Shown one piece after another: positions 6,947 through 13,999 of a DNA stretch of 30,793 nucleotides (within the stretch, counting starts at the first letter, position 1; each line of letters begins with the position of its first letter). Origin of the DNA: a virus; IMG/VR virus record IMGVR_UViG_3300042564_002251, positions 1 through 30,793 of that record, one strand, 5' to 3'. Position numbers and translations under genes: made by a program. The notes under the pieces are model-generated. The model did not search any database, was not told where the DNA came from, and worked only from the letters and a program-made list of their open reading frames with translations.

Positions 6947-7209
6947 AAATCTAATTCAGTTTTGCTCATTTGTACTTTGTTAACGTCATATCCGTTTATC
7001 ATTTCTGTTTCTGTAAAATAAGGTTCGTTTTTAAAACCCATTCCAATAGTACCTAATTGTTTATCAAAGTAAGTAAAATTAAGATAATAGCTATCACTTA
7101 TTTCGCCCTCGGAAGATTTTAGGATTTTTGATAGTTGTTTGATTGTGACACCTGATTGAACGCTTAGATGTACTTTTCTATGCCATTGATAATTTTCCCT
7201 ACCAAACAT
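6934..7209 (-). CDS. Hypothetical 91-aa protein
   Basis: No family is recognised. The frame is open eight codons further upstream, but the ATG at 7209 (MFGRENYQWHRK) overlaps the end of the preceding gene by only 11 bases and removes an unlikely hydrophobic extension, so it is preferred. The C-terminal residues overlap the methyltransferase start by 13 bases. The sequence TIKQLSKILKSSEGEIS could form a short helix-turn-helix-like unit, but this is weak. Confidence 0.65.
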   Translation of the reverse strand: MFGRENYQWHRKVHLSVQSGVTIKQLSKILKSSEGEISDSYYLNFTYFDKQLGTIGMGFKNEPYFTETEMINGYDVNKVQMSKTELDLWKN

Positions 7210-7405
7210 AAGCAAAAGCACTAAAAACAACAATCCAAAACAATACAGTTACAATGGAAGCAACTATTGCCATTCTACGTTCTACATTACTGTGTGGATA
7301 GCGCTGCGTTGATTTGTAGTAAGTCACTTCATAACCTTGTTCATCTATTTTCGATATAACACCCCATCCGAGGTGATTATCGTAGTGTTTATCGTTTAAT
7401 TTCAT
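7199..7405 (-). CDS. Small membrane protein, C-terminal anchor (68 aa)
   Basis: A soluble N-terminus of about 45 residues (HLGWGVISKIDEQGYEVTYY, an SH3-like beta pattern) is followed by one membrane segment (MAIVASIVTVLFWIVVFSAF) at residues 45-64 that ends at the C-terminus. The basic stretch before it (NVERR) suggests that the N-terminus faces the cytoplasm. Function is unknown; it lies among tightly packed early genes. Confidence 0.7.
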   Translation of the reverse strand: MKLNDKHYDNHLGWGVISKIDEQGYEVTYYKSTQRYPHSNVERRMAIVASIVTVLFWIVVFSAFAYVW

Positions 7406-7637
7406 AGCTTCTTAAAAATTGCGTTAATGGTTTAATGTAGTGAAATCTTCCTATTGGGCATTCTTTCCAGTAGTATTCGACAACTGGAACACCTAACATT
7501 TGTGATTGACTTACTTCGATTACTTCCACTATTTGCAATCGTGTAACGTTGCTCCATTTACTTTTTCGGATTTCTTTTACGTCAACAGGGATATTATACC
7601 TATCCTTTTCTTTTTTCCATTTTAAACTATTAGTCAT
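7389..7637 (-). CDS. Hypothetical 82-aa basic protein
   Basis: No family is recognised. It is basic at both ends (LKWKKEKDRYNIPVDVKEIR and FLRSYEIKR) with a beta-rich centre (RLQIVEVIEVSQSQ). It overlaps the next gene by 17 bases and the previous one by 8 bases, which supports translation as part of the operon. Confidence 0.65.
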   Translation of the reverse strand: MTNSLKWKKEKDRYNIPVDVKEIRKSKWSNVTRLQIVEVIEVSQSQMLGVPVVEYYWKECPIGRFHYIKPLTQFLRSYEIKR

Positions 7638-7887
7638 TTTGTTTTATTTTAAGTGAATAATTTCCGTAGATTACTTGGTTTAGTTTCTCAATCCTTACAT
7701 TGTACTTTTGTGATAGTTCTATAAACAGCTCAGTTGATAAAATGTAATTTCGTTGCCTTAAGGCTTTGAGTAATGAACTTTTACGCTTTGACTTAGGAAA
7801 AGTATTATTTACGTATCTATATCTACTCATTGGTTTGTTTCTGTGGTTGAACTCTGCAACCGCTTGTTCAATTCTTTCTGCTATCAT
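7630..7887 (-). CDS. Hypothetical 85-aa basic protein
   Basis: No family is recognised. The start is placed at the ATG at 7887 (MIAERIEQAVAEF), because it overlaps the stop of the 26-aa membrane peptide as TAATG. An in-frame TTG at 7905 would add six residues and run over that peptide. The protein is rich in Lys and Arg (FPKSKRKSSLLKALRQRN), so a nucleic-acid role is possible. Confidence 0.65.
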   Translation of the reverse strand: MIAERIEQAVAEFNHRNKPMSRYRYVNNTFPKSKRKSSLLKALRQRNYILSTELFIELSQKYNVRIEKLNQVIYGNYSLKIKQND

Positions 7888-7967
7888 TACCTTGTATTTT
7901 GCCAAATTAATAAAATTAGTGATACTCCTGATAGTAGGAGTATCACCGCTAATTGTCTTGATGTCAT
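7887..7967 (-). CDS. 26-aa single-pass membrane peptide
   Basis: A short gene begins MTSRQ and then runs as an uninterrupted hydrophobic stretch (LAVILLLSGVSLILLIW) to a short basic tail. It overlaps the upstream stop (ATGA, 7964-7967) and the downstream start (TAATG, 7885-7889). The hydrophobic codons lie in an 11-bp perfect inverted repeat (7919-7946). It could be a membrane-active peptide or a tiny accessory membrane protein. Confidence 0.5.
   Translation of the reverse strand: MTSRQLAVILLLSGVSLILLIWQNTR
7919..7946. repeat. 11-bp perfect inverted repeat inside a small membrane gene
   Basis: GTGATACTCCT at 7919-7929 pairs with AGGAGTATCAC at 7936-7946 around a six-base loop. On the minus strand it is followed by TAATTTTATT rather than a true T-run. 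It lies inside the 26-aa coding frame, so it may be a pausing or translation-control hairpin rather than a terminator. Confidence 0.7.
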
Positions 7968-8125
7968 TCTGTTTCGTTGTTTTTAGTTACTATGAATGTT
8001 ATGTCACTTGCTTCGCTGTAAGTTGCAGTCATAGGTTTATAATGCTTGCTATTTTTAATCACATTCTTAGCAATGATTAATCTTCTGCGTGCTATGTGCT
8101 TTTCAATTACTGTTATTGTTTTCAT
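7964..8125 (-). CDS. Hypothetical 53-aa basic protein
   Basis: The product (MKTITVIEKHIARRRLIIAK at its start) has a basic helix followed by a beta-type C-terminus (DITFIVTKNNE). It overlaps the 26-aa gene by ATGA. No family is recognised. The clean frame and coupling to neighbours support it. Confidence 0.6.
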   Translation of the reverse strand: MKTITVIEKHIARRRLIIAKNVIKNSKHYKPMTATYSEASDITFIVTKNNETE

Positions 8126-8142
8126 TATTTTACGATTTTAAA

Positions 8143-8616
8143 TTAATATATCCATCTTAAAAACCTTCTAATCAAACCAACTTTTTGTAAGTTTTTTTGT
8201 AATGGCTTTCTGCCTGCTCCAACTCTTTTACTGCCTTTTGAAAACTTTTCAATTTTAGTTTTATCTACTATTGGAAGAGCTAGTTTTACTGGTTTAACTT
8301 GTTTAATTTTTGCACTATTATTTTGGTAAGCATCTCTTAGCCTAAAAACTTCTTTAAAAATTGTTGAAACTAACTTATGGCTAACTGGTATGTTTTCTTT
8401 CCACCTTTGAATATAAAATTCATCGTAGTAAGTTATATTTAAATTATTTATCGCAGTCGCATAAATACCACCTTTAAAACCGTTATTATTTAAAAAAATC
8501 CTAACGCTATTTTTTCGGTTATTAAAATCTCCATTGTCGCATTTTTCTTTAACAGTTAATAAAACTTCATAAAGATTTAATGCTCTTTGTTTTTTTTGTT
8601 CAGCAGTTAATTTCAT
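8143..8616 (-). CDS. Hypothetical 157-aa protein with AT-hook-like C-terminus
   Basis: The N-terminal two thirds are helical and basic with no recognised family. Near the C-terminus there is an AT-hook-like GAGRKP core flanked by basic residues (KGSKRVGAGRKPLQKN), which could bind the minor groove of A/T-rich DNA. It starts right after the stop of the preceding gene and lies in the recombination operon, so a DNA-binding accessory role is plausible. Confidence 0.6.
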   Translation of the reverse strand: MKLTAEQKKQRALNLYEVLLTVKEKCDNGDFNNRKNSVRIFLNNNGFKGGIYATAINNLNITYYDEFYIQRWKENIPVSHKLVSTIFKEVFRLRDAYQNNSAKIKQVKPVKLALPIVDKTKIEKFSKGSKRVGAGRKPLQKNLQKVGLIRRFLRWIY

Positions 8617-8617
8617 A

Positions 8618-9169
8618 TTATTTTACGATTAAAGATGATTTATTATATTTTACTGTTGGTAGCTGCAATACTTCGCCATCGTTACTTACTGACATAATGC
8701 CCTGCTCGTTATTGAAATAAGCTAGTTTATATTTTTCCTTAGCTTGTTTTAGTTGGTTTTCTAATTGCTCAATTTCTGCAATACCTGAGAAATCAAAACT
8801 TTTAGCACCATCACGCATCTCGAATTTAATACCAGCTTTTGTAAAAGATTTTGTACCTACCTTTTCAGCTTCTGCGATTGCTTCTGATTCGATTACTCCC
8901 TTTGTTTTGTCAAACATTTTGCCCATCTTTTTAATGGTTGCGAATGCTTCTAAAGGGTCTAACTCATTGCCTTCCATTACTGCCCATTCTATAAAGTCTA
9001 AATACTTTTGTAGTGTTGGCAAAGTTGAATCTTTCATCACTTGGATGTCTAACTGCATTTCGTTCATTTCTTCCATTGGGTCTTTGCTATACTCACTCAT
9101 TGTGTTTTGTTTTTGATTGTTAATTAATTCTGTTTCTTGGTCTAAAATAAATGCTCCCATTTTACTCAT
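8618..9169 (-). CDS. Recombination-module protein of unknown function (183 aa)
   Basis: An acidic, helical protein. The segment KSFTKAGIKFEMRDGAKSFDFSG (about 107-129, shown in part as GIKFEMRDGAKSFDF) followed by a coiled-coil helix (EQLENQLKQAKEKYKLAYF) resembles small proteins often found beside ERF or RecT annealing genes in phages. Function is not established. A second Met at residue 24 is an alternative start. It overlaps the upstream 55-aa gene by ATGA (9166-9169). Confidence 0.6.
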   Translation of the reverse strand: MSKMGAFILDQETELINNQKQNTMSEYSKDPMEEMNEMQLDIQVMKDSTLPTLQKYLDFIEWAVMEGNELDPLEAFATIKKMGKMFDKTKGVIESEAIAEAEKVGTKSFTKAGIKFEMRDGAKSFDFSGIAEIEQLENQLKQAKEKYKLAYFNNEQGIMSVSNDGEVLQLPTVKYNKSSLIVK

Positions 9170-9333
9170 AATTGTTTCAATTTTTCTGATGCTTCATAAA
9201 CGGATAACCTTCCATCATAGTAAGCTATTAGTAATTGTATTTCGTGTGCTATTTCTACTTTAGTAAGATTTTCAATGTATTTTAAAGTTTCTAAAATATC
9301 ATCTGTTTTTATTCTTTTTTCGTATAATCTCAT
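9166..9333 (-). CDS. Hypothetical 55-aa helical protein
   Basis: This gene fills the gap after the ERF gene. The ATG lies one base after the ERF stop and the stop overlaps the next start. The product is helical (ILETLKYIENLTKVEIAHE, then YDGRLSVYEASEKLKQL) with a pattern that could fold as a small helical bundle. No family is recognised. Confidence 0.6.
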   Translation of the reverse strand: MRLYEKRIKTDDILETLKYIENLTKVEIAHEIQLLIAYYDGRLSVYEASEKLKQL

Positions 9334-9334
9334 C

Positions 9335-9835
9335 TTAGTACTTATTAATGTAAATAAATTGATCTTCTGTTAAATCGTAGCTATCAATAAAGAATTGCTT
9401 TGTTTTCTGCTTTGTTTTAATCAACTCCACCGCAGCATCTAACTTGTCAGCTGGCAAAGGTTTTTTAACTATTGGTTGTGGCTTGCTTGCCATTTGCCCA
9501 TCATCGTCATCAGCTTGCAAACAAATAAGGCTTTGTAAAGTGTAACGACGAAAGTAAGTTATTTGGCTTCCGAGTGCCTGACTTGTTAAGTTTGGAGTTA
9601 AATCAATACTACTTGCAATCTGTTCACCCGTTTCAATATCTATTATCAAAGTGCTTACTTTTGCGTTTTCGATAGGTTGTAACAAGATTAAACCTTTACT
9701 TAATAGGATTGGTTCAACTGCATCAATTAAAGCGTTTAAATCCGCATACGTGTTTTTGAAGTGTGGGTTCTTAGCGTTTTTCTTAACTACTCCTATTTCC
9801 TGCTTTGCTTCGTGTATTTTAGCGTAAATTTTCAT
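9335..9835 (-). CDS. erf: ERF-family single-strand DNA annealing protein
   Basis: The ERF domain signatures are present: KNAKNPHFKNTYADLNALID (residues 19-38) and the core GSQITYFRRYTLQSLICLQ (89-107), followed by an acidic DDDDG. ERF proteins anneal complementary single strands during phage recombination and help to circularise or concatenate the genome. The C-terminal tail (about 120-166) is short and helical. It is followed by the 55-aa gene and preceded by two tiny coupled genes behind the 10095 promoter. Confidence 0.92.
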   Translation of the reverse strand: MKIYAKIHEAKQEIGVVKKNAKNPHFKNTYADLNALIDAVEPILLSKGLILLQPIENAKVSTLIIDIETGEQIASSIDLTPNLTSQALGSQITYFRRYTLQSLICLQADDDDGQMASKPQPIVKKPLPADKLDAAVELIKTKQKTKQFFIDSYDLTEDQFIYINKY

Positions 9836-9963
9836 AACTGTGCTTTTAAATAATTAATATAAAGTTGCTTATTAAATCTCATTCCGTTAGCTATTGCTTT
9901 ACGTTCTGCTTTGTTAGCTTTGATGTAAATGATGTCATCATTGTACGTGTTTTCTTTTTTCAT
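9832..9963 (-). CDS. 43-aa basic small protein
   Basis: The ATG lies within the end of the 45-aa gene in another frame, and the stop overlaps the ERF start as ATGA (9832-9835). The product is basic and helical (IKANKAERKAIANGMRFNKQ). No family is recognised; coupling to the ERF gene supports expression. Confidence 0.55.
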   Translation of the reverse strand: MKKENTYNDDIIYIKANKAERKAIANGMRFNKQLYINYLKAQL

Positions 9964-10075
9964 AAGTTCTTAATGTTTTTGCAAATTGTTTTAACTCGTT
10001 TACTTTGTCTTTTGGAATAGTAACTTTTACTATTACTCCGTTTTTTACTTTTGGTCTGCCTGCATTGTTTTTCAT
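9938..10075 (-). CDS. 45-aa protein with GRP motif, ribbon-helix-helix-like
   Basis: The first gene of the early operon, 19 bases after its promoter. It has an AT-hook-like NAGRPKVKNG, then a strand (VIVKVTIPKDK) and a helix (VNELKQFAKTLR). The strand-helix order resembles the start of ribbon-helix-helix regulators, but it is short for that family. It may autoregulate the early promoter; that is inference from position. Confidence 0.55.
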   Translation of the reverse strand: MKNNAGRPKVKNGVIVKVTIPKDKVNELKQFAKTLRTYEKRKHVQ

Positions 10076-10094
10076 TTTAAAATTATTTATGGGA

Positions 10095-10102
10095 CAAATA
10101 TA
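10095..10102 (-). promoter_or_regulatory. TATATTTG promoter for the early recombination operon
   Basis: On the minus strand TATATTTG lies 19 bases before the first ATG of the operon (10075). No clean TTG is seen at the expected distance. The terminator at 10172-10201 isolates it from the lysis genes. Confidence 0.6.
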
Positions 10103-10164
10103 ATATGAAAGTTTTAATTTAAGGCACTTTTATTAAAAATAATCCTTAATTTATAATCATTCTA

Positions 10165-10201
10165 AATAAAAAAAGCCTTAACAAATTAATGCTAAGGCTT
10201 T
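10165..10201 (-). terminator. Intrinsic terminator after the lysis genes
   Basis: A perfect 9-bp stem (AAAGCCTTA at 10172-10180 with TAAGGCTTT at 10193-10201) and a 12-base loop are followed on the minus strand by a T-run. It lies 20 bases after the endolysin stop and ends the late transcript. Confidence 0.88.
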
Positions 10202-10220
10202 ATAATGCTGTGATTTATTA

Positions 10221-10712
10221 CTATTTCGGATAAACGAACCCCATTAATCGCAACCCATCTCTAGCTTCGAATTTATCTTTTGTTAAATGTCTGTGACGAA
10301 TGGCTACACAAATTCCTTCTCTCCCTCCTTTGTCTGTTGTGTTGCCCTCAACTGTGCTGTAATTAGTCCCATCAACATCGGTAACGATTCCAATGTGTCC
10401 CGTGCTTAATGGTTTATCGGAACGAAACGAACGCCATACTACCAACGCACCTACTACGGGTTTAGCTTCCCATTTATGTTCTTGCATTTGTAGATTTAAA
10501 GCAGTTCGCCAAGCACTACCATTCATAAGGCTTACATCTTGCCCACCTTCTCGCCAAACTAGTTTAGTAAAGAAAGCACACCAAGGAGCACCTTTGTAAA
10601 ATCCTTGTTGCTTCATTTTCATCTCGAAAACAGGGTCTACAAAACCGCTATTATTTTTCGTTTCTAATTGTCCAATATATGAACTTGCTATGTCTGCTAT
10701 TTTTTTACTCAT
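10221..10712 (-). CDS. CHAP-type endolysin (peptidoglycan hydrolase)
   Basis: The catalytic Cys is C45 in GAPWCAFFTKLVW and the His is H106 in STGHIGIVTDVDG; VEGNT (121-125) carries the third polar residue. These are the CHAP/NlpC-like amidase-endopeptidase hallmarks. At 163 aa it is a single catalytic domain without a separate wall-binding domain, which is usual for phages of Gram-negative hosts. No signal peptide is seen, so release depends on a holin; two candidates lie just upstream and overlap or abut it. Confidence 0.88.
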   Translation of the reverse strand: MSKKIADIASSYIGQLETKNNSGFVDPVFEMKMKQQGFYKGAPWCAFFTKLVWREGGQDVSLMNGSAWRTALNLQMQEHKWEAKPVVGALVVWRSFRSDKPLSTGHIGIVTDVDGTNYSTVEGNTTDKGGREGICVAIRHRHLTKDKFEARDGLRLMGFVYPK

Positions 10713-10963
10713 TTCGATTTCTCTTTAACGTATTCGTATATTTTTTCAATGGCATAATGTAGCTTTGTATCTTCTTCATCTTGACACTCGTCTAAACGCT
10801 TTTCAAGGCTATCAATTCGAGCGTTAAAGTATTGCTTCATTTCCTTGTTTTGGTCTGAAAAAGCACCCCACATAATCCATAAAGCAAGTGCCAACATTCC
10901 AGCAATTGAACCACCCTTTGCAAGTCCTATCAATGATTTTTCAGTACTCTCACTCATTTTCAT
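10709..10963 (-). CDS. Holin-like membrane protein with coiled-coil tail (84 aa)
   Basis: One membrane segment (GSIAGMLALALWIMWGAF, about 18-35) is followed by a charged coiled coil (YFNARIDSLEKRLDECQDEE). The topology resembles XhlA-like holin-associated or class III holin proteins. The stop overlaps the endolysin start as ATGA (10709-10712). An in-frame Met at residue 3 could give a dual start (MKM), as in phages that tune lysis timing. Function is inferred from context. Confidence 0.68.
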   Translation of the reverse strand: MKMSESTEKSLIGLAKGGSIAGMLALALWIMWGAFSDQNKEMKQYFNARIDSLEKRLDECQDEEDTKLHYAIEKIYEYVKEKSK

Positions 10964-11189
10964 CTACTTTGTCACTTACTGTTAATTTACTAACCGCTGC
11001 GCCAACTGCTCCAACTGTAACCATATAACCGCTAATGGTTAATAAATAAGCTGGTAATAAAATACCACCGCTTGCAATTGTAAGGATAGCCCCACCTATT
11101 GCACCGATTGTAAGACACCCGTTAGTTATGTTTCTAAAAAGTTTCGGGCTTTTTGCCTTAAATCTTTCTTTTAATGTTAAATCTTCCAT
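10950..11189 (-). CDS. Candidate holin with two membrane segments (79 aa)
   Basis: A basic N-terminus (ERFKAKSPKLFRN) precedes two hydrophobic, Gly-rich segments (CLTIGAIGGAILTIASGG and LPAYLLTISGYMVTVGAVGA), ending in an acidic tail. Size and topology fit a class II holin. It overlaps the next lysis gene by 14 bases. A TATATTTG element sits only four bases before the ATG, so the lysis transcript may be almost leaderless. Confidence 0.7.
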   Translation of the reverse strand: MEDLTLKERFKAKSPKLFRNITNGCLTIGAIGGAILTIASGGILLPAYLLTISGYMVTVGAVGAAVSKLTVSDKVDENE

Positions 11190-11193
11190 TTTG

Positions 11194-11201
11194 CAAATAT
11201 A
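11194..11201 (-). promoter_or_regulatory. TATATTTG promoter directly before the lysis genes
   Basis: The minus strand reads TATATTTGCAAAATG, which puts the -7 element four bases before the holin start codon. It allows separate timing of lysis relative to structural genes. Confidence 0.55.
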
Positions 11202-11363
11202 TTAAATTATTTCTTCAATTGGTTCAATTGGTTCATCATTTTGGTAATAAATGTATTCAATGCCATTGCATACACTTGATGTTACTGTTAATTGTTCTTC
11301 ACTTGTTAGCTCTTTTTCAGGTCTAATTTTCAAGTCCTCTATTATTGCATTAATTACTATCAT
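11202..11363 (-). CDS. Hypothetical 53-aa acidic protein
   Basis: The ATG overlaps the upstream stop as ATGA (11360-11363). The product is acidic (YYQNDEPIEPIEEII at its end) with no recognised family. It lies between the structural and lysis genes and could be a small virion or assembly factor. The lysis promoter lies within a few bases of its stop. Confidence 0.6.
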   Translation of the reverse strand: MIVINAIIEDLKIRPEKELTSEEQLTVTSSVCNGIEYIYYQNDEPIEPIEEII

Positions 11364-11866
11364 CTATTTATGTTTGATGTTATACCGTTTATAGTTATAG
11401 TATCAGTTCCTACTGCTAATTGACCGCTAATAATAAAATATTGGTCAACTGCAAAGTTTATTGATAGCGTGGCCTGTGTTCCACCAGTTGCTGTTTCATC
11501 CGTTGCTGTATTTAACGCTGTCCCGAGAAGTGTTTTTTGAGAACTTATTGAATTTACAAAAAACATATTTCTAATGACAGGCTGTGTAACAACGTTAGTT
11601 AATTGCCTTTGAGCTACCTGTGTAGCTCCAATCAAGGTTGCTGATGTATTAAAATAAAATCTTAGAGTCTTAACGTTAGTATTTCCTGTTGCGTTAATTG
11701 AAGCTACCCATCTAAACCAATCATTCGCCTGAAACGTATTAGCTGGAATTAAAATAGATGTTATTAAGGTTTCGGCTGTTGTACCAGTAAGTGCTGATGT
11801 AGTGTTTTGTTTGAATGGAGCGAAGGAAGGAACTTGAATTAATCCGTTAAATATATCAAAACTCAT
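11360..11866 (-). CDS. Beta-rich putative virion protein (168 aa)
   Basis: Rich in Thr, Ala, Asn and Ser with alternating beta-type segments (TTSALTGTTAETLITSILI, then FRWVASINATGNTNVKTLRF). Similar jelly-roll-like domains occur in Bacteroidota phage virion proteins, often tail fibers or surface proteins. It follows the connector gene with an ATGA overlap. A head decoration or receptor-contacting role is possible; the sequence alone does not decide. Confidence 0.55.
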   Translation of the reverse strand: MSFDIFNGLIQVPSFAPFKQNTTSALTGTTAETLITSILIPANTFQANDWFRWVASINATGNTNVKTLRFYFNTSATLIGATQVAQRQLTNVVTQPVIRNMFFVNSISSQKTLLGTALNTATDETATGGTQATLSINFAVDQYFIISGQLAVGTDTITINGITSNINR

Positions 11867-12369
11867 ATAACAAAGAATGAACCGTTAGACGTTTCTGCTG
11901 GTGTTGTTGGCTTCATATTAGAATCCTTATTTAACTCACTTGTGTAAGCTGTAAATAAGTCTTTATTAATATCTAAGAAGTTAACTAGGCGATTGATATA
12001 AAAGTCTTTCTTTTGTGCGTAATGGTCTGTATAGAATGTTATTTCTCTAAAGTCCGCACTATTGGAATAATCCCCGTTTTGCGATTGTAAACCTTTATTT
12101 TTTAATTGCCTTGATAATCCTATTACTGCATCTGAACACGTTTGCCACGCTACGCAAGGCTGTATCATTTCAACTAATAACTCTTCATCGCCTGACAATG
12201 TTTGAGCATTGTATTTAGTAAGTAGGTCATTATAGAAATACGTTCCTAAAATCGGTTGTACACTCATGTCACTCGCAGTCTTAACGAATGGCACTAAATC
12301 AGTAACATCAACATTCGCAGTGATGGTAGTGTTTAGTTTGAGGTAATTCTCTGTAATAAAGTAAATCAT
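11863..12369 (-). CDS. Head-tail connector protein, DUF6712-like
   Basis: A helical protein of 168 aa that matches the head-completion adaptor type found after portal genes in Bacteroidota phages: an early segment (TDLVPFVKTASDMSVQPILG), central helices (LLVEMIQPCVAWQTCSDAVI) and a C-terminal helix. The adaptor would sit under the portal and link head to tail. The start overlaps the portal stop as ATGA (12366-12369). Confidence 0.65.
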   Translation of the reverse strand: MIYFITENYLKLNTTITANVDVTDLVPFVKTASDMSVQPILGTYFYNDLLTKYNAQTLSGDEELLVEMIQPCVAWQTCSDAVIGLSRQLKNKGLQSQNGDYSNSADFREITFYTDHYAQKKDFYINRLVNFLDINKDLFTAYTSELNKDSNMKPTTPAETSNGSFFVI

Positions 12370-13691
12370 TTCTCTACGTTAAAAGTTGGTTGTACATCTG
12401 TTGTTCCTTGTTGCTTAACTTCATCACCACCCTTTAATGGTTTTAATCCTGCTAAGGCTCTAATCTCATTAGGTGTCAATGATTCAAGTACTTTATTAGC
12501 TACTAATGGACTCATTCCATTAAGTGCCTCACTCGTTTTGTTTGCTGAACTATCAACTGATTCAATAATCGTTTCGTTTATAATTTGGTAATCGTTTATT
12601 TTGAAAGTACCATCTAATCCAATAGTGTTAAGCATATCATTCACAACATACTCAATATCATTTCTTAAAGGCATTACAGTATTTTTCTCCCAAATAATAT
12701 AACTTTGTTTAATATCCGAACCACCGCCTAACTTACCACTAACACGCACACCCATAAGCATCGGGTCAATAGTATGTGCTTGACAAATCTTTAAATTAAT
12801 TTGTTCATCAGTTTCTAAAAATAGTTTATCGTTTTGGTTTGTTGGAATAGGTACTAACTCAGGTAATTGCTCTTTACCATTTGCAGAAAACACAACCACT
12901 TTACCAGCTTCTGAACTACCTTTAGCTTTCTCAATCGTTTGTTGTACTGCTCTTTTCTCTTCATCCGTTGTGAACTTCTTAGGGAACATTAAAGCGAAGG
13001 AAGGAAATATACTATTTTGAATGTTACTCTTATGTAAGTAACTCATGTCACCATCTAAGAAAATCCAATTCAAAGCACTTGAATACGATGGCAAAGGGTA
13101 CACATCTTGACCTACTGAATACATTTCGTAAGTGTAAAGTGTTTCTTTATCCTTGCACCCGAATTTATAAGGCTTTATTGTTCTTATATCCTGTTGTCTG
13201 CTCCAATCATGGCAAATGTAATAAAGGCTCTTATCCGCATCGGTACGCACTTTCTCAGGTGCAACCCTTACAAATGTCTTTTTGTCTTTATTAAAGATGA
13301 AATAACAACGCTTATGCATTATTAAATCAGTTGCTATTATATTAAGCGACTTGCTTAATTTAATTCTTTGCTCAAAAGTAAAATAGTCAACTTTATCCTT
13401 TGCAGTTTTGCCCGTTGTGTTCATCTCGTAACCACCACCCACAACCGCAGAAGATGTAAAGTTTACAATTGATGAATGCAATGGACTTGTATAGTAAAGT
13501 TGGTTAAGTATTTGAGGATATAGGTTATCGTTTCCAAAACGCACATATCCACTACCGCCTGTATATTGGTCATTAATGTAAGGTAATGATAAATTACCAT
13601 TGCCTAACTTACCAAATGGAGTGCTAAACGTTTGATAATTATCAACACTAACATCAATCTTTTTATCTTTTACTAATCCAAACCAACTCAT
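12366..13691 (-). CDS. Portal protein
   Basis: At 441 aa this is within the portal range. The N-terminal core YVRFGNDNLYPQILNQLYYT followed by SPLHSSIVNFTSSAVVGGGY matches the portal family of Bacteroidota siphophages. A central wing region and the C-terminal SGKLGGGSDIKQSYIIWEK segment with long helices fit the stem and crown. Portals form the dodecameric DNA channel at one capsid vertex. It lies after the capsid and tube genes, which is not the usual order. TAGTAT precedes the ATG. Confidence 0.85.
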   Translation of the reverse strand: MSWFGLVKDKKIDVSVDNYQTFSTPFGKLGNGNLSLPYINDQYTGGSGYVRFGNDNLYPQILNQLYYTSPLHSSIVNFTSSAVVGGGYEMNTTGKTAKDKVDYFTFEQRIKLSKSLNIIATDLIMHKRCYFIFNKDKKTFVRVAPEKVRTDADKSLYYICHDWSRQQDIRTIKPYKFGCKDKETLYTYEMYSVGQDVYPLPSYSSALNWIFLDGDMSYLHKSNIQNSIFPSFALMFPKKFTTDEEKRAVQQTIEKAKGSSEAGKVVVFSANGKEQLPELVPIPTNQNDKLFLETDEQINLKICQAHTIDPMLMGVRVSGKLGGGSDIKQSYIIWEKNTVMPLRNDIEYVVNDMLNTIGLDGTFKINDYQIINETIIESVDSSANKTSEALNGMSPLVANKVLESLTPNEIRALAGLKPLKGGDEVKQQGTTDVQPTFNVEK

Positions 13692-13999
13692 AAATATATA
13701 CTATTAATTTCGCTATCTAATTCAACCACCATACGACCTTCTTCAATCACAACGTCATCAACTTTTACAACGTATGAATATTGACCTGCTATCAATTCTA
13801 AATCAACAGGCTCATTCAATTCAAACAAGTTAAAACGTTCTGTGTATTGGCTCAAATCGGTAGGTTGCCACGTGATAGGGGTGGCATTTACATTGAACTC
13901 ATTTAAAAACTCAAACACATAAACAGGTGTGCCGACCTCTACACTCTCAGCGAGGGTCAAACACACCGTGTTAATGCTATTTTTTACGATATAAATCAC
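13688..13999 (-). CDS. Beta-rich hypothetical structural protein (103 aa)
   Basis: Mostly beta (GTPVYVFEFLNEFNVN, later GQYSYVVKVDDVVIEEGRMV), similar in pattern to Ig-like virion domains. It overlaps the tail-tube candidate upstream and the portal downstream by four bases each. It may be a head-tail or tail accessory protein. No named family is recognised. Confidence 0.6.
   Translation of the reverse strand: MIYIVKNSINTVCLTLAESVEVGTPVYVFEFLNEFNVNATPITWQPTDLSQYTERFNLFELNEPVDLELIAGQYSYVVKVDDVVIEEGRMVVELDSEINSIYL

Noticed and set aside
7919-7946. Intrinsic terminator in the early operon
   Set aside because: The hairpin is perfect but is followed by TAATTTTATT rather than a T-run, and it lies inside a coupled coding frame.
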